In this document: positions 32,401 to 43,853 of the stretch, in pieces | How the letters are laid out: the number at the start of each line of letters is the position of its first letter | Numbering within the stretch: position 1 is the first letter of the stretch | Assembly (NCBI GenBank): GCA_015350385.1 | Contig: WNKI01000001.1 | Coordinates: 11,702,997 to 11,766,996, forward strand | Origin: Aculops lycopersici | Lineage: Eukaryota; Arthropoda; Arachnida; Trombidiformes; Eriophyidae | Length of the DNA: 64,000 nucleotides | Reading direction: 5' to 3' | Program-made: the position numbers and the translations under genes | The notes under the pieces: generated by a model | What the model was told of the DNA's origin: nothing | The model's database searches: none | What the model saw: only the letters and a program-made list of their open reading frames with translations

Positions 32401-34018
32401 GAATAGACCGCCGCCTGTTGCTCCTAATTGTGTCTGTGCCAGTCTTTGCAGTAGCACTTGCACTTGTTTTACACTGGCCATTAGATCCGGCGTTGGCATC
32501 GCTATCGTGGTCTTTGTCTTTGCCATTTCGTAGATTTGTGTCATTCCTTGGCTCCGGCACCAACTCTAACTCAGATCCGCTTGCACCCATCAGATTGTCG
32601 GTTGGTCGGTTATTGTTAACTCGATTACTACCATTATCGCCATCATCTATGACACGATTGGAATTGATTGCGTCCAAAGTAATCATTTGCTGTCGTTGCA
32701 GATCGCCACTTGCGGCCATTGTGACCGACAATGATGATGTAGATAATGATGACATGATTCTAGCGGCACTATCGGCTCCTTGGGTTTTCTTCGGGTTTTC
32801 TCCCGACACCTCTTTGTCGATTGGTAGAGTCGAGCTCACTGGCCGAGCTCGGCGAAGTTTGTAGCGCTTTTCAAGCTCGGTCAGGTCACGCCCCTCTTCC
32901 GTGAGCCAGGCGCGGTATTCGCGCGTGAGCTCGCACCAGCAGCAGCACCGTCGCCGATGGGCGCGAGTATCGCCCGCGATCTTTGCCTTTGCATTGTCAT
33001 CGTGGCAGCTTAAGCGGCCACTACTTTTGTTTAAGTTGTGACTTTGGTAGTTATAATCATCTTTGCCATTGCAACAGCGACGACAACCAACGATACTTGT
33101 AATGAGATTTTTATCACCCCCTACGAGACTTTGATGGCGCGGCGAGAGTGGTGAATTATAACACGAGGATGAATGCGATTGCTGGTAATGGGCAATACAT
33201 AGTCCGGCGAGATTTGCTTTGCGCGCTTCTAAATTGCTATCTATTTGCTGCCGATCTAGCTCGCCACTTGGTATTAACAAATTAAGTTTACGTGCCTGAG
33301 TGCGCTGCTCATTGCAATCATTATTATAACTCGTCGTAGATTGACTGAAGGCAGTAGCATTGTTTGAGGTCATAATAGTTGCACTGGATCCAGTGGTTTG
33401 CGTTGAGTTTCTCCAGTCAAATGTGCCTCTTCTCTCTGTAAGTGCGGGCGCCAATTTAGATTCAACATCTCCATTGCGTCTCGAAGTCGGATCATCATTG
33501 AAAAAATAACCACAACACTCGCACCTTTGGTCATTGTTGTTACTGTTGCCATCCTCTTCGTCGTCCTCTTGGTTTGCATCAGCTCCGTTTGTCTGCTCTA
33601 GTTGGGGGCGGTTGGTTGCCTCGCTTTTGCCAAGACCAAACCCCAAAGCTGGCCCACTAACCACCTTGAGCCTCAACCCGCTGCTATTCAACCAACTAGA
33701 CTTTTCAATCTCCTCTGGCCTGATGGTCCAGCGCCCTTGTCTTTTTTGTCTCAACAAAAAGCTCGACTGAAACAAATTGGATTTATCTCGTGGATGATGT
33801 TGCTGCTGTTTTAATTCGTTTCCACTTTTACTTCCGTCCTTTTGCTCATCGTCTTCCCTGGAAACGATTAAATTTGGTCTAGCTATCAGGGAATTGTGAT
33901 CCGTTAGCACCAAGCGTAATTTCATGAACTTGGGGTCGCCCGCATATCTGTGCACACCCGAGGGTAACTTGACAGGCGCCGCCAGGTAAGAGGACGAGTC
34001 GAAGACTGACATTTTCAT
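26450..34018 (-). CDS. MKS1: MKS1-like B9-domain ciliary transition-zone protein, greatly enlarged, multi-exon
   Basis: Exon A is 28862-34018: ATG at 34018, 1719 codons, phase-0 end at donor GTAAGT. Two downstream exons are 26649-26995 and 26450-26575 (phase-0 junction, 73-base intron, TGA stop). MKS1 is a core MKS-module protein of the ciliary transition zone. Matches: AGDPKFMKLRLVL near residue 26 (MKS1 N-terminus), AEFCVAVIVID with a PDLNQL block near 780, LLRKFLRNAL, the B9 start (LQLDIHFASEFP then NLYVNYKV) near 975, GKFNFSCLEQLTLEM near 1270 and the B9 end (LLFEFYSRDFF, GFAHFHIPVSP) near 1590. The later exon has DVVGAYRRAKDRI, resembling the MKS1 C-terminal helix. Human MKS1 has 559 residues; the excess is low-complexity insertion. 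At least one linking exon between 27.0 and 28.9 kb is unresolved, with a candidate at 28516-28598. Confidence 0.75.
26996..28861 (-). other. MKS1: Intron region of the MKS1-like gene
   Basis: About 1.9 kb between exon A and the later exons. A possible small exon at 28516-28598 has a pyrimidine-rich acceptor (AACTTTCAG) and a GTGAGT donor, and is open in phase 0. Its phase does not connect directly to the exon at 26995 unless an internal donor such as G|GTAGTG is used. The rest holds short frames only. Confidence 0.45.
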
Positions 34019-34937
34019 ACAGGCGACTTGTTTATTTTTTCCTTAATATTATTATTGTTGTTATTGTCCTTGTTGTTGTTGTCTATCTTTTCTCTCTCCT
34101 GGTGATTTGCCTCCAGGTAATTGAAAAGGGCAATCTAATGGCCGCGAACGATATCATCTGCTTGGTAACACTCAGAGAAACTAGATTAAATCTCTAACTC
34201 GAACAATCTCAAAGATTACGATGACGAGGACGAAAATAGAATTATCGAGGTAGGAAAATAATGGTTTTCTTTCCTTTTCTCTTAGATCATTTAAGTCATT
34301 GGCATTTGGTTTAATTTAGAATGATAATTGACATTGATCTTGGTCTTGTGTCACATTTAAATCGTTCATTCATTGATTCTAACAACACTCTAGGAACTAT
34401 TCACCCTCAGGGTAGAACTCGATAGTATTTCTATTTTATATACAATCTTTAGCCTGTATATAAAATTAATAATATTGATATTGTAATTATTATTATTATT
34501 ATTAGTATTTTTGTTATTGATTTTCTTAGTTAATTGGTTAGTTAGAGAGAGACCATGAATTACAGGTAGTGGAACAGTGGCTTTTCTTTTGTATATATAC
34601 ATGAAAACAATGAGCTTGTGTAATTTTGTTCGATTGTTGCCCGAGCCCAGCTTGAGTGCATGTATACAAAGTCGTCGTAATCGTCTTTGTCTTTGTCGTC
34701 GTCACCGCCGCCTTATCAATTTTGCGCGTTTCAATATAAACCTACGAACTCAGACCACCGGTTGATATGTGATTTCCTTTTCTTTAGTGTGGTTGGTTGG
34801 TGAGTGGCGCATAGCGTCGCTATGGGAACGTCGCTAGGTGCCCCGCTGTCCGCCGCTCAATGTGTGTATGCGTGTGTGTGTATGTGTGCTAGCGAATGAG
34901 TGAGTGTTTTTTGTATGCGTGGTTCAATTGGTGTGTA

Positions 34938-34970
<33 letters not shown>

Positions 34971-35528
34971 ATCTTTGTATTTGTTTCTGCGTGTGTGTTT
35001 GTGTGTTCCTCGCACAGGTGTCGCCGCCGTTTACCTTTGTCGTCGCCCCCTCGCCGATGTCATCGTTGGATTTTTACTACTAGTTGCTGCTGTCTTTAAT
35101 TAATTTTGCGCCCAAAAGCTATTCCGTTCCTATGAACAATTTCATTTTTCAGTTCCAAGTTTCCGTTGAGTTTGTGCGAGATTATTTAATATATTGTTTG
35201 GTCTATCTAATGATAATTATGCTAACAACAAAAACTTGATCGAGTTTACCGGTCAATTTACTTTCCTTATTTGGAATAATAATAAATTATTGAATAATAT
35301 AATAAATAATATATAATATTGGTTAATGTTAATGTTGATGTTGATGAGGTAACAACGCGCAATTCGATTCTATGTCTCCGCAATCTTCTTGGTGTTGATC
35401 GTTGGAGCCGTTGAAGAAGATGATTAGGAAGTCAAAAATCAACTACCTGCTTCAGTTCCATCCATTCTATTCCATTCTAATGATAGGTAATGTAATCTAA
35501 TAATAATAACACGTCTTTAACTATTAGG
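34019..35528. other. Intergenic region with GT microsatellite
   Basis: About 1.5 kb between the MKS1-like start and the IMP-L2-like stop, both on the minus strand. It contains a (GT)n run, AT-rich blocks near 34480-34520 and 35270-35340, and no recognised gene. Confidence 0.5.
34941..34969. repeat. (GT)n microsatellite
   Basis: An uninterrupted GT run of 29 bases, with imperfect GT-rich sequence from about 34860 to 35007 on both sides. Confidence 0.95.
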
Positions 35529-36746
35529 TCACCTAAAGTTCCGCTGGTTTAGCAGCATGCTGCTCACGGAGCGCTTGCTATTGCTGACCTTAGAGGAGGC
35601 GGGGTACACAAAGGTGGAGATAGAATCGGAGCCTGAGTCGTCGGTAACGGTGCAGACATAGCTACCCATGTCGGCCCATTTCAAATCCTTGATGAGTAGG
35701 TCACCGGTATCCAGAATTTCGTACTTGTCCTTGAGTTCCGCCGTAACTGGCTTGTCGTCCGGAAGAGACCAGCTAACCTGCGGCCGCCTTTGCAGGTTGG
35801 CATTATTATTGGAGCCACCATCTAGCGACTGTTCGATTGTTTGATCTTGGTTGCTACTAACCGTTGAATCCTTTTGCTCGCCCAACAGAACGCTGCTTAG
35901 GTTCGATTGGTCGACTTGCTGCTGCTGCTGTTGCTGTTGCTGAACGTTTGCCGGCCGCTTGACGTTTGACCGACAGTAAAGGATAATGTTGTTCTTCATG
36001 ATCTCAATGATGTTATGTGTCCACATGTGAATCCTCACGGGACTCGTAGTCTGTTGAGGTAGTTGAGTGGTGGCCGAGGCTTCGGTGACTTCCGCTTGGC
36101 GCGCTCGGCGTTGGGCCTGCTGCGCGAGGCACTGGGGCACAGCCGTTAGGCCGCCGGCGCCGCTTCCGCCGTTGGTCTTTTCGGCCGTTGCGCTTCCACT
36201 AGCTGAGGCGGCGGCGGCGGCGGCGGCGGCCGCCTCCAATGCGACCGCCTCCTCCAACAGGTCGTTGTCGGTCGAGCCGGAAGAGGGGAGGGGCGAGGAG
36301 ATGATGGGTCGAATCAGATTTAGCTTTGTGTTCGCCGACACGCGGCTAAAAGCGTTCTCGGCCACACAGGTGTAGGTGGCCTCGTCTTCGAAGTTTGCGC
36401 AATCGATGAAGAGACGCGACCGGGTGGCGCTGAGCGCAATCCGGTGCACGTCGTCGATTTGCAACGCCGTCGGCTGGCTTCCGTCGTCCAATTGGTTGGT
36501 CTCAAAATCGAAGTCGTTCTGTAGGATTCGCTTGCCATCGCGCAACCAGTGGATTGTGGGCGGCGGCGAGGCGCCAGCCTCGCACTCAATGGTGATGCTC
36601 GAGCCTAGCGCCGCAGAAAACTCCTTCGGCGGCAGCCGGCGGAATCGAACCTGATTCTGGTTCAGTGGCTTCGCGTCGCCAACTCGCGCGCTAAAGGCCG
36701 AGAGTGAGATTAAAAGTGCGAGGAGTGACACTATAGTGAAACTCAT
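35529..36746 (-). CDS. ImpL2: IMP-L2-like secreted immunoglobulin-domain protein
   Basis: The chosen start, ATG 36746 (MSFTIVSLLALL), begins a signal peptide and gives 405 residues; the frame is open 72 codons further up but that part is Gln/Asn/Thr-rich and probably 5' UTR. IMP-L2 proteins bind insulin-like peptides extracellularly and restrain growth signalling. The first Ig domain has ITIECEAGASPPPTIHWLRDG near residue 50 and ATYTCVAENAF near 123. The second has VRIHMWTHN, ILYCRS, VSWSLPDDKP, DTGDLLIKDLKWADMGSYVC and ends in STFVYP, the IMP-L2/zig-4 signature. Between them is a linker with a run of nine or more alanines and Gly/Ser residues, and a polyglutamine run with Ser/Gln/Asn-rich sequence splits the second Ig domain between its C-strand cysteine and the VSW strand. 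Confidence 0.88.
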   Translation of the reverse strand: MSFTIVSLLALLISLSAFSARVGDAKPLNQNQVRFRRLPPKEFSAALGSSITIECEAGASPPPTIHWLRDGKRILQNDFDFETNQLDDGSQPTALQIDDVHRIALSATRSRLFIDCANFEDEATYTCVAENAFSRVSANTKLNLIRPIISSPLPSSGSTDNDLLEEAVALEAAAAAAAAASASGSATAEKTNGGSGAGGLTAVPQCLAQQAQRRARQAEVTEASATTQLPQQTTSPVRIHMWTHNIIEIMKNNIILYCRSNVKRPANVQQQQQQQQQVDQSNLSSVLLGEQKDSTVSSNQDQTIEQSLDGGSNNNANLQRRPQVSWSLPDDKPVTAELKDKYEILDTGDLLIKDLKWADMGSYVCTVTDDSGSDSISTFVYPASSKVSNSKRSVSSMLLNQRNFR

Positions 36747-37420
36747 TTTGTTTTTGCTCTTTTCGTTTTCGTGGTCGTTCTGTTGAAGTTTAATAAGCTG
36801 CTGCTGCCGCCTTGAGTGTCTTGTGATTAAATCTTTTCTATTGTTGTTTTTATTATTATTCATTGGCCTAATCGTCGTGGTCGTCGTCTGCTGCTGCTTC
36901 TGATGTCTTGTTTGATTTGATGAGTTCATTTGATTTATTTGAATATTTGTCTTTGTGCGCACAGGTGTCAGTATTGTTACCTGGCCTCTCTTCTGTGTAA
37001 GTTAGAGTTAATATTTGCTAGTGTGTCACTTGATTTAATTGGGTAAACTTGATGCTCCACCAAACTAGTTAACAACTCGCTGCATACCTGCGAAGTGTGT
37101 GAATGTTCACTTAATTTGAGTGGATGTGCGAGTGGATGTGTGCGCGCGATTAGCGGTGCTGATGATGATGGAGATGATAAATCAAGTTGTTGCTACTGCT
37201 GCTGCTCACTTCACTCTGTGTTTCGCTGCTTATTAGTGGCCAGTTAGTTCGTTAAAGTGGATGCTTGTGGTTAGTGGATAGTAAACGAGAATGATAAAGA
37301 TAAAGAAACTCCTAATTGCTGGCTGATATGCTCACTAGCTAGGAAATTAGTTGACTGCTAGTTTATTGAATGTTTGCCCGCCTTTTATACTGTGAGGTGC
37401 GAAATCACTGCAGCCAAAGT

Positions 37421-37445
37421 GAGCGAGCGAGCAAGCGAGCGAGCA
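37421..37445. repeat. GAGC/GCGA tetranucleotide repeat
   Basis: Imperfect GAGC units with one GCAA interruption. The same unit recurs at 40525-40560 and, as GCTC, at 42191-42208. Confidence 0.85.
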
Positions 37446-38184
37446 AATCCTCTCGACTAGACTAGAAACTCGAGTCAGTCGGTCGGTGGTTGTGGCGCTA
37501 GTAGCGAGGAGAAGCGGCGCCCGTTGCGCAGATGGGCAAGTTGCCGGCGCGCCGGTCACAACGCACACACTCTCCAACATACACATTCGCATTTAGAGAG
37601 ACACACAAGCGCCGCCGCCGTCGACTTCAACGCGCACCACAATCTGCAATCTGTAAAGTGCCGACACCACAACAGTGACAGCGACAGCGACGATGTTCCG
37701 ATATGCGCACAAGCCACACACATTGTGCCCCTGAGGTGCGCCGCAAGCCAGTGCGACACTGCGCTCGGCCGCTGACGCTCGCGCAGACGCACGCACAGGG
37801 AGCTCGATTGGTTCCCAAGACAAACGCGCACACGCACAAGCAAGCGAGTGTTACGAATCATTGGGAGAGGCCAATGCCTAGCTCGCTCTATGCCGCTCGC
37901 GCTATTGCCGCTCGCTCGCTTGGGCCAACTCCGCAATGCTGGCCTTTGCAAACTTTGGTGCCACTCTCGCTACTAGTGCTAATAATATTACTACCACTGG
38001 CGCTATTATAACCAGACCACTACTAGCATTTGTTGGTATGCGCAAAGGCGGCTTTAAGCGAAACAGGGCGACGGTTTTAGTGGCGCCAGAATGCGCGAGT
38101 TGAGTAGTGCAATTTGCAATCGGCGTCTCCAAGTGTGCAATTTGGCCTTACATTGCGCCTGCACATGAATGCTCATTCCAGATC

Positions 38185-38205
38185 ACCAGCCAGCCAGCCA
38201 GCCAG
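38185..38205. repeat. CCAG tetranucleotide repeat
   Basis: About five CCAG units in a row. A related AGCC-rich patch occurs at 43771-43853. Confidence 0.85.
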
Positions 38206-38699
38206 TCGTCCGCCGCAATGAAACTATTCCATTCTTCTCTTAACCACATTGCGACTGCTGCCGGCTTCTAGTCCATTGGAGGGCAACCAAAGACCAAAGA
38301 CCAAAGGCCAAAGAACAGAGAGACCAAATACCAGAAGGCAATGGGGAAAACCTAAGAGGAAGTTTGGCCAACGGATTCGACGGCAACGAGTCGGTTGCAC
38401 TGCACTGCACCGGCCACAAGTTGCGAGCTCGACTTGGAAACTTGTGCGATTGTGGCGCGAAAAGTTTCGGCATTAGCAACACAGTATTAATTTGCTCGGT
38501 CTGTTCAGTTAGTTCAATCGGTTGCTCGGTAAGTTGGTAGGGTCTCTCAGTTGTTGCTTGTTTCAGTTAGTTTGCTTGTGCGCTGGCTAGCGATAGGCTA
38601 GCTCGATCGGCTAGAGAAGTTGCACATTATTTTGCGCACTAGTGGCCGGCAAGAGGGAAACTGCGCGCCAATCCAACGACTAACTGGCTGCCGCCTCTA

Positions 38700-38778
38700 C
38701 CACCACCACTTCTGCTTCTGCTTCTGCTTCTGCTTCTACTACTGCCACTGCCACTGCTACTGCTACTCCTACTGCTCT
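38700..38778. repeat. Compound trinucleotide/hexanucleotide repeat
   Basis: ACC units, then TTCTGC units, then ACTGCC and ACTGCT units in succession. Confidence 0.85.
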
Positions 38779-39340
38779 AGTGTATGATGATTCATCATTG
38801 CGAATGGCCAAAGCTAATGCTGCTAACTGGAGGCGGCGTCGCAATGTTGGCATAGTTGTGGCCGTTTGTTTAGCAATGGTGGCAGCAGCGGAGGTTGTAG
38901 TGATTGAACTGGCCGCCAATGGAGCCAATTGAGCCGGCGGAGAGAGGGGAGCTCACAGTTGGCACAACCGGTGGAATTTGTGCGCAACCAATTCTAGTTT
39001 CAGCGAGTGAGTGAGTGAGTTTGGCAACCAAGCAACCAGGTGAAGTGGCTCAACTAACAACTCCACTGGCACGCCGCTCGACTGGCCAGACGCGACACAA
39101 ATTGAGCGCCAAATGAGCAGCATCGTCGGTTGAGAAATGGAAGCACGAAAAGTGAACAAGACTTTACTCAAATTCTAAGCGACTCAACCGACTTACCTGC
39201 AACTGCAATCCTCCCCCTCGTGAGCCAACCGCATTGCCGCTGTCCGGCTCCAGTTAGCGAGGGAGGCCGCCGCTGCCAAGTAAGTAGTGATGGTAGTGGT
39301 AGTGGTGGTAGTAATATTATTAGTAGCAGCAGTAGTAGCC

Positions 39341-39344
39341 GACA

Positions 39345-39383
<39 letters not shown>

Positions 39384-39389
39384 ACAACG
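39341..39389. repeat. (GAC)n microsatellite
   Basis: About fifteen GAC units with small interruptions (CAAC, GGC). A GTA/GTG-rich triplet patch precedes it from about 39285. Confidence 0.9.
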
Positions 39390-39584
39390 TGCTCATTGGA
39401 ATCGCTTAATTGGAATTCTTGTGCATGCTGCTGCCGCAGCTTCACTTTAGTTTACTTTGCCTCCTGCTCCTTACCTGGCCGCCGCTCGGCCCTCGAGGTC
39501 CCTTTAAGCGGAACTCTGTGCGCACCGAGCGGCTTACCTGCGTTAAAAGGCGGCGTCGATGTCCATGTTGCCACTCAGAGGCGG

Positions 39585-39632
39585 CAGTGGCGACAACGAC
39601 ACCGACATCGACATCAACATCGACAACATGGA
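39585..39632. repeat. GACAAC/GACATC hexamer repeat
   Basis: Degenerate hexamer units of the form GACAAC, GACACC, GACATC and AACATC. Confidence 0.8.
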
Positions 39633-39893
39633 CAACACATGCCGCCAGAAAACAGAAGCGCCCGCGACGACAGAAACAGAGACATGAACACACTCATCGC
39701 GGCTTGTGGGCCGCTGAGCCACTTGCCCGTCAGTCTAGCGAGTCTCAGTCGGCTAGTCAACGTGGTGCCAGTGCCGGTGGCTTCCAGTTTCACAAACTAC
39801 ATTTACCTCTACGCAGGTGAGCACTCGACGCAGGTATGTCCACAAACTGCATGGCAGTCATGCTGGAATTTTACGCAAAGTCCAGCACGCTGC

Positions 39894-39938
39894 CGTCTAG
39901 TCACTAGTCACTAGTTACTGGTTACAAGTTACAAGTTA
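39894..39938. repeat. Short 7-bp tandem repeats
   Basis: Two to three TCACTAG units followed by TTACAAG-like units, each about seven bases. Confidence 0.75.
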
Positions 39939-40524
39939 AACATCGCCCGCCGACCACTGGAGTCCCGCTAGTGGCGAGCCGTAACTGAACTCGTCGCCGT
40001 GTATCATGATGAACTCGAGTAATAGAAGCGGCTCTAGCGGCGACAACTTTGGCGCCGAATCAACCGTCCAAATTGAACTCAGCCAACTGATTCCTTCCAC
40101 TTGTTTCCAAGTTGCGCCACCACCAGCTAAAAGGCAAACCGCACCGCCCCTTAGGGTTCAGGTTTCAGCTAACCGACGACGAGGCTGACTTAGTTGGCTA
40201 GAATGCTTAGAATCGGTTGGTGGTTCGAATAAAATAACGAGCGAATTACTCAACTCGACTCACCAGAGCAGCAACAAGTGGCCAGTGCGTAATGAAATAG
40301 TGGCGATGACTCATCCCAAAGTTGAGCCTCCTGTTACTCCGCTCTCTCGGCTAGCCTTTGAGCTTTATTTCACTGTGCTTTCATGGGCTCCAGAGCAACG
40401 GACCTCTCGAGTGGGGCGGGTTTTGCAAAAATTAGCGCGCCTCCGCCTGTTGCTCGTGCTAGGAGAGGCGCACGCCAAATATACAACTCGACTTGCTCGC
40501 ATAGAACAGACTCAATGTTGCGTT

Positions 40525-40560
40525 GAGCGAGTGAGTGAGCGAGCGAGCGAGCGAGAGAGT
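40525..40560. repeat. GCGA tetranucleotide repeat
   Basis: GAGC and GAGT units in tandem, the same family as the repeat at 37421. Confidence 0.85.
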
Positions 40561-41003
40561 AGGAGGCAACTTTTGTACTCTGTGCGGCCTCCTAGAATGT
40601 GCACAAGCGATGGCCTAAATTTTACTTAGGCGGCCTAGTGGTCGTGGCGCAACAGCGATTAAACTAGCGAGGTGCAATATAAAGTGTCTAACTCGAAATT
40701 GTGCAGCCTTTTCGAATACCACTAAAGTCAACTACAGTTTGTTTTATGGACTCGGCGGCTGGATGCGCGAGCGAGTTGATTTTGTGCGCAAGCCAGCGCC
40801 GCAAAGTGCTCAACGCGCCGCCGACTGCTCTTTTATTCTAGGTAAAGGCGTTGGGCGGATAGAAACTTTATTTGAGAACAAAATTGCCACCGTTGTGTTG
40901 GAGTGCGAACCAGACCAAAGGGCAGCGATGCACTCCGATGAATTTGTACACAGGGCATGACAGACAAAGAATAGAAATAACGAGTTAGGCACTTGCTGGT
41001 AGC

Positions 41004-41061
41004 TAGAGAGAGAGAGAGAGGGAGGGAGGGAGAGAGACGAAGACAAAGACAAAGACAAAGA
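41004..41061. repeat. GA-rich simple repeat followed by ACAAAG units
   Basis: A (GA)n run and (GGGA)n units are followed by four copies of GACAAA. Confidence 0.85.
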
Positions 41062-42891
41062 TAATCTCTTTAAGGTTAATACAAGCACCAATGTGAGTCC
41101 CTCCTCAAATCTTGACTCTTTCGCGCCCAAACTCGCGGTGGTCTATCTCATTCCTCTCTCCTTATGCTCACACAATTTTAATCACAAGAGCGTATATTAG
41201 AGTTTCAACTCGACAAGGCACAAGACTCGCGCTAGGTGGTTGCAACTCCGTGTCGCTTGACGTGCACATAGATCGCCGCCTAGCGACGTGTCTATTGATC
41301 CGAAGTAAAGCTTCAATCTCGGCAATATATCTACGACTGTAACTGCTACTGCGCCTTCACAGGTCAAAGGCGCCATTCTGGTCGGCAATTGGACCGGCAA
41401 CTTAAGCGACTATCGCCACCGGATTCACCGTCACTGAGCCACTAATGCTATCAATCGATCGATTTGCCACTAGCTTGACAACCAATTCCAACTATTGCAT
41501 TGCCCTCCAGCTAGAATAACCAACCAAAAACGACGACTGCAACTAAACAACTAAGCCGCTTTACAAGTGGATCTTCTAGATTCATTATACACACGACACA
41601 ACAAAACCCGACATGATACGACAAGACTAGACAACAATGCAAACACAATTGAGTCTCGATATCCATCTGTAAATTTAGCCGGCTTTCGTTGGTAGGGCTT
41701 GCAATTGATCTGCTAACTAGGCGCCGTAGTCGCGACGGTTCATTTATTTATCAGCAGCCTAAACCAAGGGGATTGTGCTAGAAAAGGTCCGTGGCGAGTG
41801 GGTTCAGCTCGTGGTTTTATTTTGATGAATGCAAATTGCGACAACGATCTCAGACGAATCGAGAAGGCAAGCATACGATAGAGTGAGGAGTCTCGTATCA
41901 TATGGTGATCTTACGCAGCTACCGTCTAGATACTGATCTATTCGTGGACATTCCATCCACGACCCAAATTTGAATGCCTTCAATCAACCAACGGATGGGA
42001 TTTCGGAAACGGAATGATGATTGGCACTCAGCTGGCTAGCTAGCTGCCTACCTAATACAATTAGCTGCTTGAGATTTTGATTTCGTTTCTGAATTGGTTG
42101 TTAACTGATCGTATGAAATGTTGACACCCGCGGGCATGTTAATTGAATTAAATGATACCCATGCAAGTTGTGCACTTTACTCATGAGTTTGCTCGCTCGC
42201 TCGCTCGCCTGTTACCTGGCCAGATTGTGAGCAAGCGTGTGCCGTTACAAAGCGGGATGTCTGTTGCGCAACCACTACATATCGACCGGGCAGAAGTACA
42301 AGCGACACGACAGGCGACCTAGCGACCCGATTGATTTGCTCTCACTAACCTTCTAGCAGTCAGTCTGCCTAAGCCCTCGCTGGCTCCGTTCACCCGACGC
42401 CCCCTCGATTGAGATAATGTTAGGTGGTTGTTACCTGCGGCAAGCCGCCGGCGTTAGGTGGCCAGTGGAGCACGACGGTGGATGGGGTGCGCCAACACAA
42501 TGCGCCACGTCGACGACTTCCGCTAGGTCCAAAGCGGAAGTGCGTAGTAAACAGATTACTCACTACCACTACTAAAATTGTTGTTTTGTAGTTGTAGTCA
42601 CAGTGCCTGCGCTTAGCAAGTTGGAAGCGGAAGCGCCATTATTAGAGTGGTACACTTGCATCGAATTGCATTGTACGCGTTGTTTCGTATTACATAGATG
42701 CAATTGAACCAATACACACTTTTGCAGAGGCACAGAGAGCCACCTGCGAGCCAACAGTATAACTTGCATCAGTTGGTTAGAATTTACGCCTATGTTGTTC
42801 TTCTTGAAAGCTAGACATTCGCCAATCTGGAGAATTAATTGGTTAGCTCGTTGCACTTTAGGTTATTTTGGGATCCTCGTCGAGGTTGTCG

Positions 42892-42910
42892 TCGGCGGCG
42901 GCGGCGGCGG
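42892..42910. repeat. (GGC)n microsatellite
   Basis: Six GGC units in a gene-free setting. Confidence 0.85.
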
Positions 42911-43312
42911 CTAGCATTCTCTGATCATGGTGGTGCAAAGGACAGTCACTCTCTTTATTTGAATTTGAACTCTAGTTAAATTAGTCGATGGGTTTTTTCG
43001 GCCGCAAGCTGGTAGAGGTGGTAGTCACAAAAATAGATCTAACAAACGAAAAAACTCGCCTAATATGATCAAGCTTCGCAGTAGAGATAAAACAATTAAC
43101 CTCTCGTTTGTTTAGTAAATCTTCGCGAATATGCTGATTTGGATCAAGGATCGAGAATCATCCTCCATCATCTGCTCCCTTTGTTTTCCCTTTTCCATCA
43201 AAGAATTAATAGACCGGCTAATGGAGCAGAAGTGGATGAGTCTTAACAGATAATCTTCTCTTGAGAAGTGGAAGTTGAATTGTTATATTAATGAGAAGAG
43301 AAAAGAGAATGG

Positions 43313-43358
43313 TGACGATGAAGATGAAGATGAAGATGAAGATGATGATGATGATGAG
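43313..43358. repeat. (GATGAA)n/(GAT)n microsatellite
   Basis: GATGAA units pass into GAT units. It creates an acidic 68-residue frame at 43275-43481 that is repeat-driven and not called as a gene. Confidence 0.9.
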
Positions 43359-43770
43359 AAGCGCATTCAATTTGATTGGAATATGTTACTGGTGGTCTGT
43401 CTTGGCATTGAATCTGGACACACAATCACACAAAGCCACAGCGAGCAAATATTTTTAGCAGCTCGCCATTGTGGCGGCTAGACGACAAGTGGTCCTCGCG
43501 GACATGCTTGTCGTTGGCTTGGTTGTCGCCAACTGTCATTTTGGAAGAATCTGGTCCATCTGACTGGCTGCCAGGGTGTTAAAATTAGTTGTTTCGAGTT
43601 GAGTTGCAAGTTGTGTTTTGTGTGCATGCGTTTGTGTGTGTATGTGTAAGAGCACGCCATTGATACAAATAGATGATGGCAAGCTAGCTAACCACCGATT
43701 TTATGTGTGCGAGCGCCACTTGTTTGCGTCTTGCCAATCGGCAGAGAGCTTGTTTCGTCAATTTAGCTGC

Positions 43771-43853
43771 CTGCTGGCCGGCCGGCCGTCAGCAAGCCAA
43801 TCAGCCAGCCAACCAGCCAGACAGCCTGTCCGCCTGGCCAGCCACAAATCAGT
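43771..43853. repeat. GGCC/CAGCC-rich repeat patch
   Basis: Three GGCC units are followed by several imperfect CAGCC units. Confidence 0.75.

Noticed and set aside
32103..32864. 253-codon plus-strand frame
   Set aside because: It is antisense to the long MKS1-like exon and Leu/Ser/Val-rich as expected from the complement of Ser/Asp/Asn codons. It has no domain of its own.
36747..36962. 72 upstream in-frame codons of the IMP-L2-like gene
   Set aside because: They are Gln/Asn/Thr-rich and would bury the obvious signal peptide, so they are treated as 5' UTR.
39396..39914. 172-codon plus-strand frame with His/Gln/Arg run
   Set aside because: A second frame overlaps it at 39410-39820 and an antisense frame covers the same repeat. 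The composition comes from the GACAAC-type repeat.
43275..43481. 68-codon acidic frame
   Set aside because: Its acidic run is produced by the GATGAA microsatellite, and the flanks have no coding character.
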